Of a stretch of DNA of 5,013 nt, positions 4,740-5,013 are shown piece after piece. Within the stretch, counting starts at the first letter, position 1. Every line of letters begins with the position of its first letter. The DNA is from an uncultured Eggerthellaceae bacterium (GTDB taxonomy: Bacteria; Actinomycetota; Coriobacteriia; Coriobacteriales; Eggerthellaceae): positions 1 to 5,013 of the forward strand of contig CAKTXN010000124.1 in NCBI GenBank assembly GCA_934630905.1, given 5' to 3'. The translations under genes were made by a program, and so were the position numbers. Below the pieces are notes generated by a model. The model had not been told where the DNA came from. It did not search any database and saw only the letters and a list, made by a program, of their open reading frames with translations.

Positions 4740-5013
4740 GGGCGTGATAGATGATGCGGTCGGCGGTCTCGCGCCTGGACTCGTCTGTGTACTTGGCGGC
4801 TAGGTTGGCCATATCTGCCGTCCTTTCGTCGTCGTTGGCACGGTCGATTACGCGCAGAAGCTCGGCCGCATCATTCGCACGGCATTCATTAGGAACGAGC
4901 ACGGTATCGTGCCGTTACGGCCGCAGGGCGGTAATGGGGAACACGTAGACGTCATGGGTGGCGTCGTAGCGGCAGAAGGGAGACGTCGCGGTGACAACGG
5001 CGCAAAACTCGGG
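4735..5013 (-). pseudogene. Unrecognised minus-strand coding fragment with an in-frame stop
   Basis: The minus strand reads open from the window edge to TAA at 4917-4915 (32 residues, including FCRYDATHDVYVFPITALRP). The same frame then continues without a further stop to TGA at 4737-4735, with codons rich in G/C at the third position: AAELLRVIDRANDDERTADM, then MANLAAKYTDESRRETADRI. I do not recognise the protein. Either one gene is broken by the TAA, or a gene ends at 4915 and a second, truncated one lies beyond it; an ATG at about 4818 has AAAGGA at a good distance upstream. The final TGA falls within the IS110 sequence, so the original C-terminus has probably been lost at the junction near 4740. 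Confidence 0.4.

Noticed and set aside
4751..4948. 65-codon plus-strand open frame
   Set aside because: It is the antisense of the minus-strand fragment; its Ser/Arg/Ala-rich translation is typical of a shadow in GC-rich DNA.

Overview
The window looks like an accessory, partly decayed stretch of a high-GC actinobacterial chromosome. The class Coriobacteriia (Eggerthella, Gordonibacter and relatives) is my best guess. The grounds are a LuxR-type regulator tail, GC-rich third codon positions in the flanking genes, and the style of the IS110 and UDP-glucose dehydrogenase remnants. The genus cannot be fixed from this sequence alone.

Layout. Positions 1-105 are the last codons of a LuxR-family regulator, followed by a strong intrinsic terminator (127-152). 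A two-gene operon on the minus strand follows, read from 1779 down to 278. Its first gene encodes a Panacea-domain (DUF4065) protein of 157 aa. Its second, overlapping by an ATGA junction, encodes a RelA/SpoT-domain synthetase of 343 aa with a complete set of catalytic motifs. This gene order and pairing match toxSAS toxin-antitoxin systems, in which a Panacea antitoxin neutralises a toxic small alarmone synthetase. An intergenic region of about 570 bases separates this operon from a divergent plus-strand pair: a 62-aa XRE-type repressor (2348-2536) and a 193-aa protein with two predicted helix-turn-helix-like segments, faintly reminiscent of DUF5343 (2553-3134). These four genes appear intact and visibly more A/T-rich than the flanks, so they read as a horizontally acquired island.

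From 3160 onward the DNA is mostly a gene graveyard. It holds the C-terminal part of a UDP-glucose 6-dehydrogenase on the minus strand with two single-base frameshifts (3409-3946), and a perfect 15-bp inverted repeat directly in front of a frameshifted small winged-helix gene (4080-4362). It also holds a truncated, frameshifted IS110-type transposase (4399-4739), which abuts a minus-strand coding fragment I cannot identify (4735-5013).

How the parts may work together (inference): the XRE protein probably autoregulates its own promoter through a short inverted repeat, and could also act on the divergent Panacea/toxSAS promoter. The most interesting content is therefore the back-to-back arrangement of a toxSAS module with an XRE plus unknown-protein module. 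No tRNA, rRNA, CRISPR array or integrase is visible.
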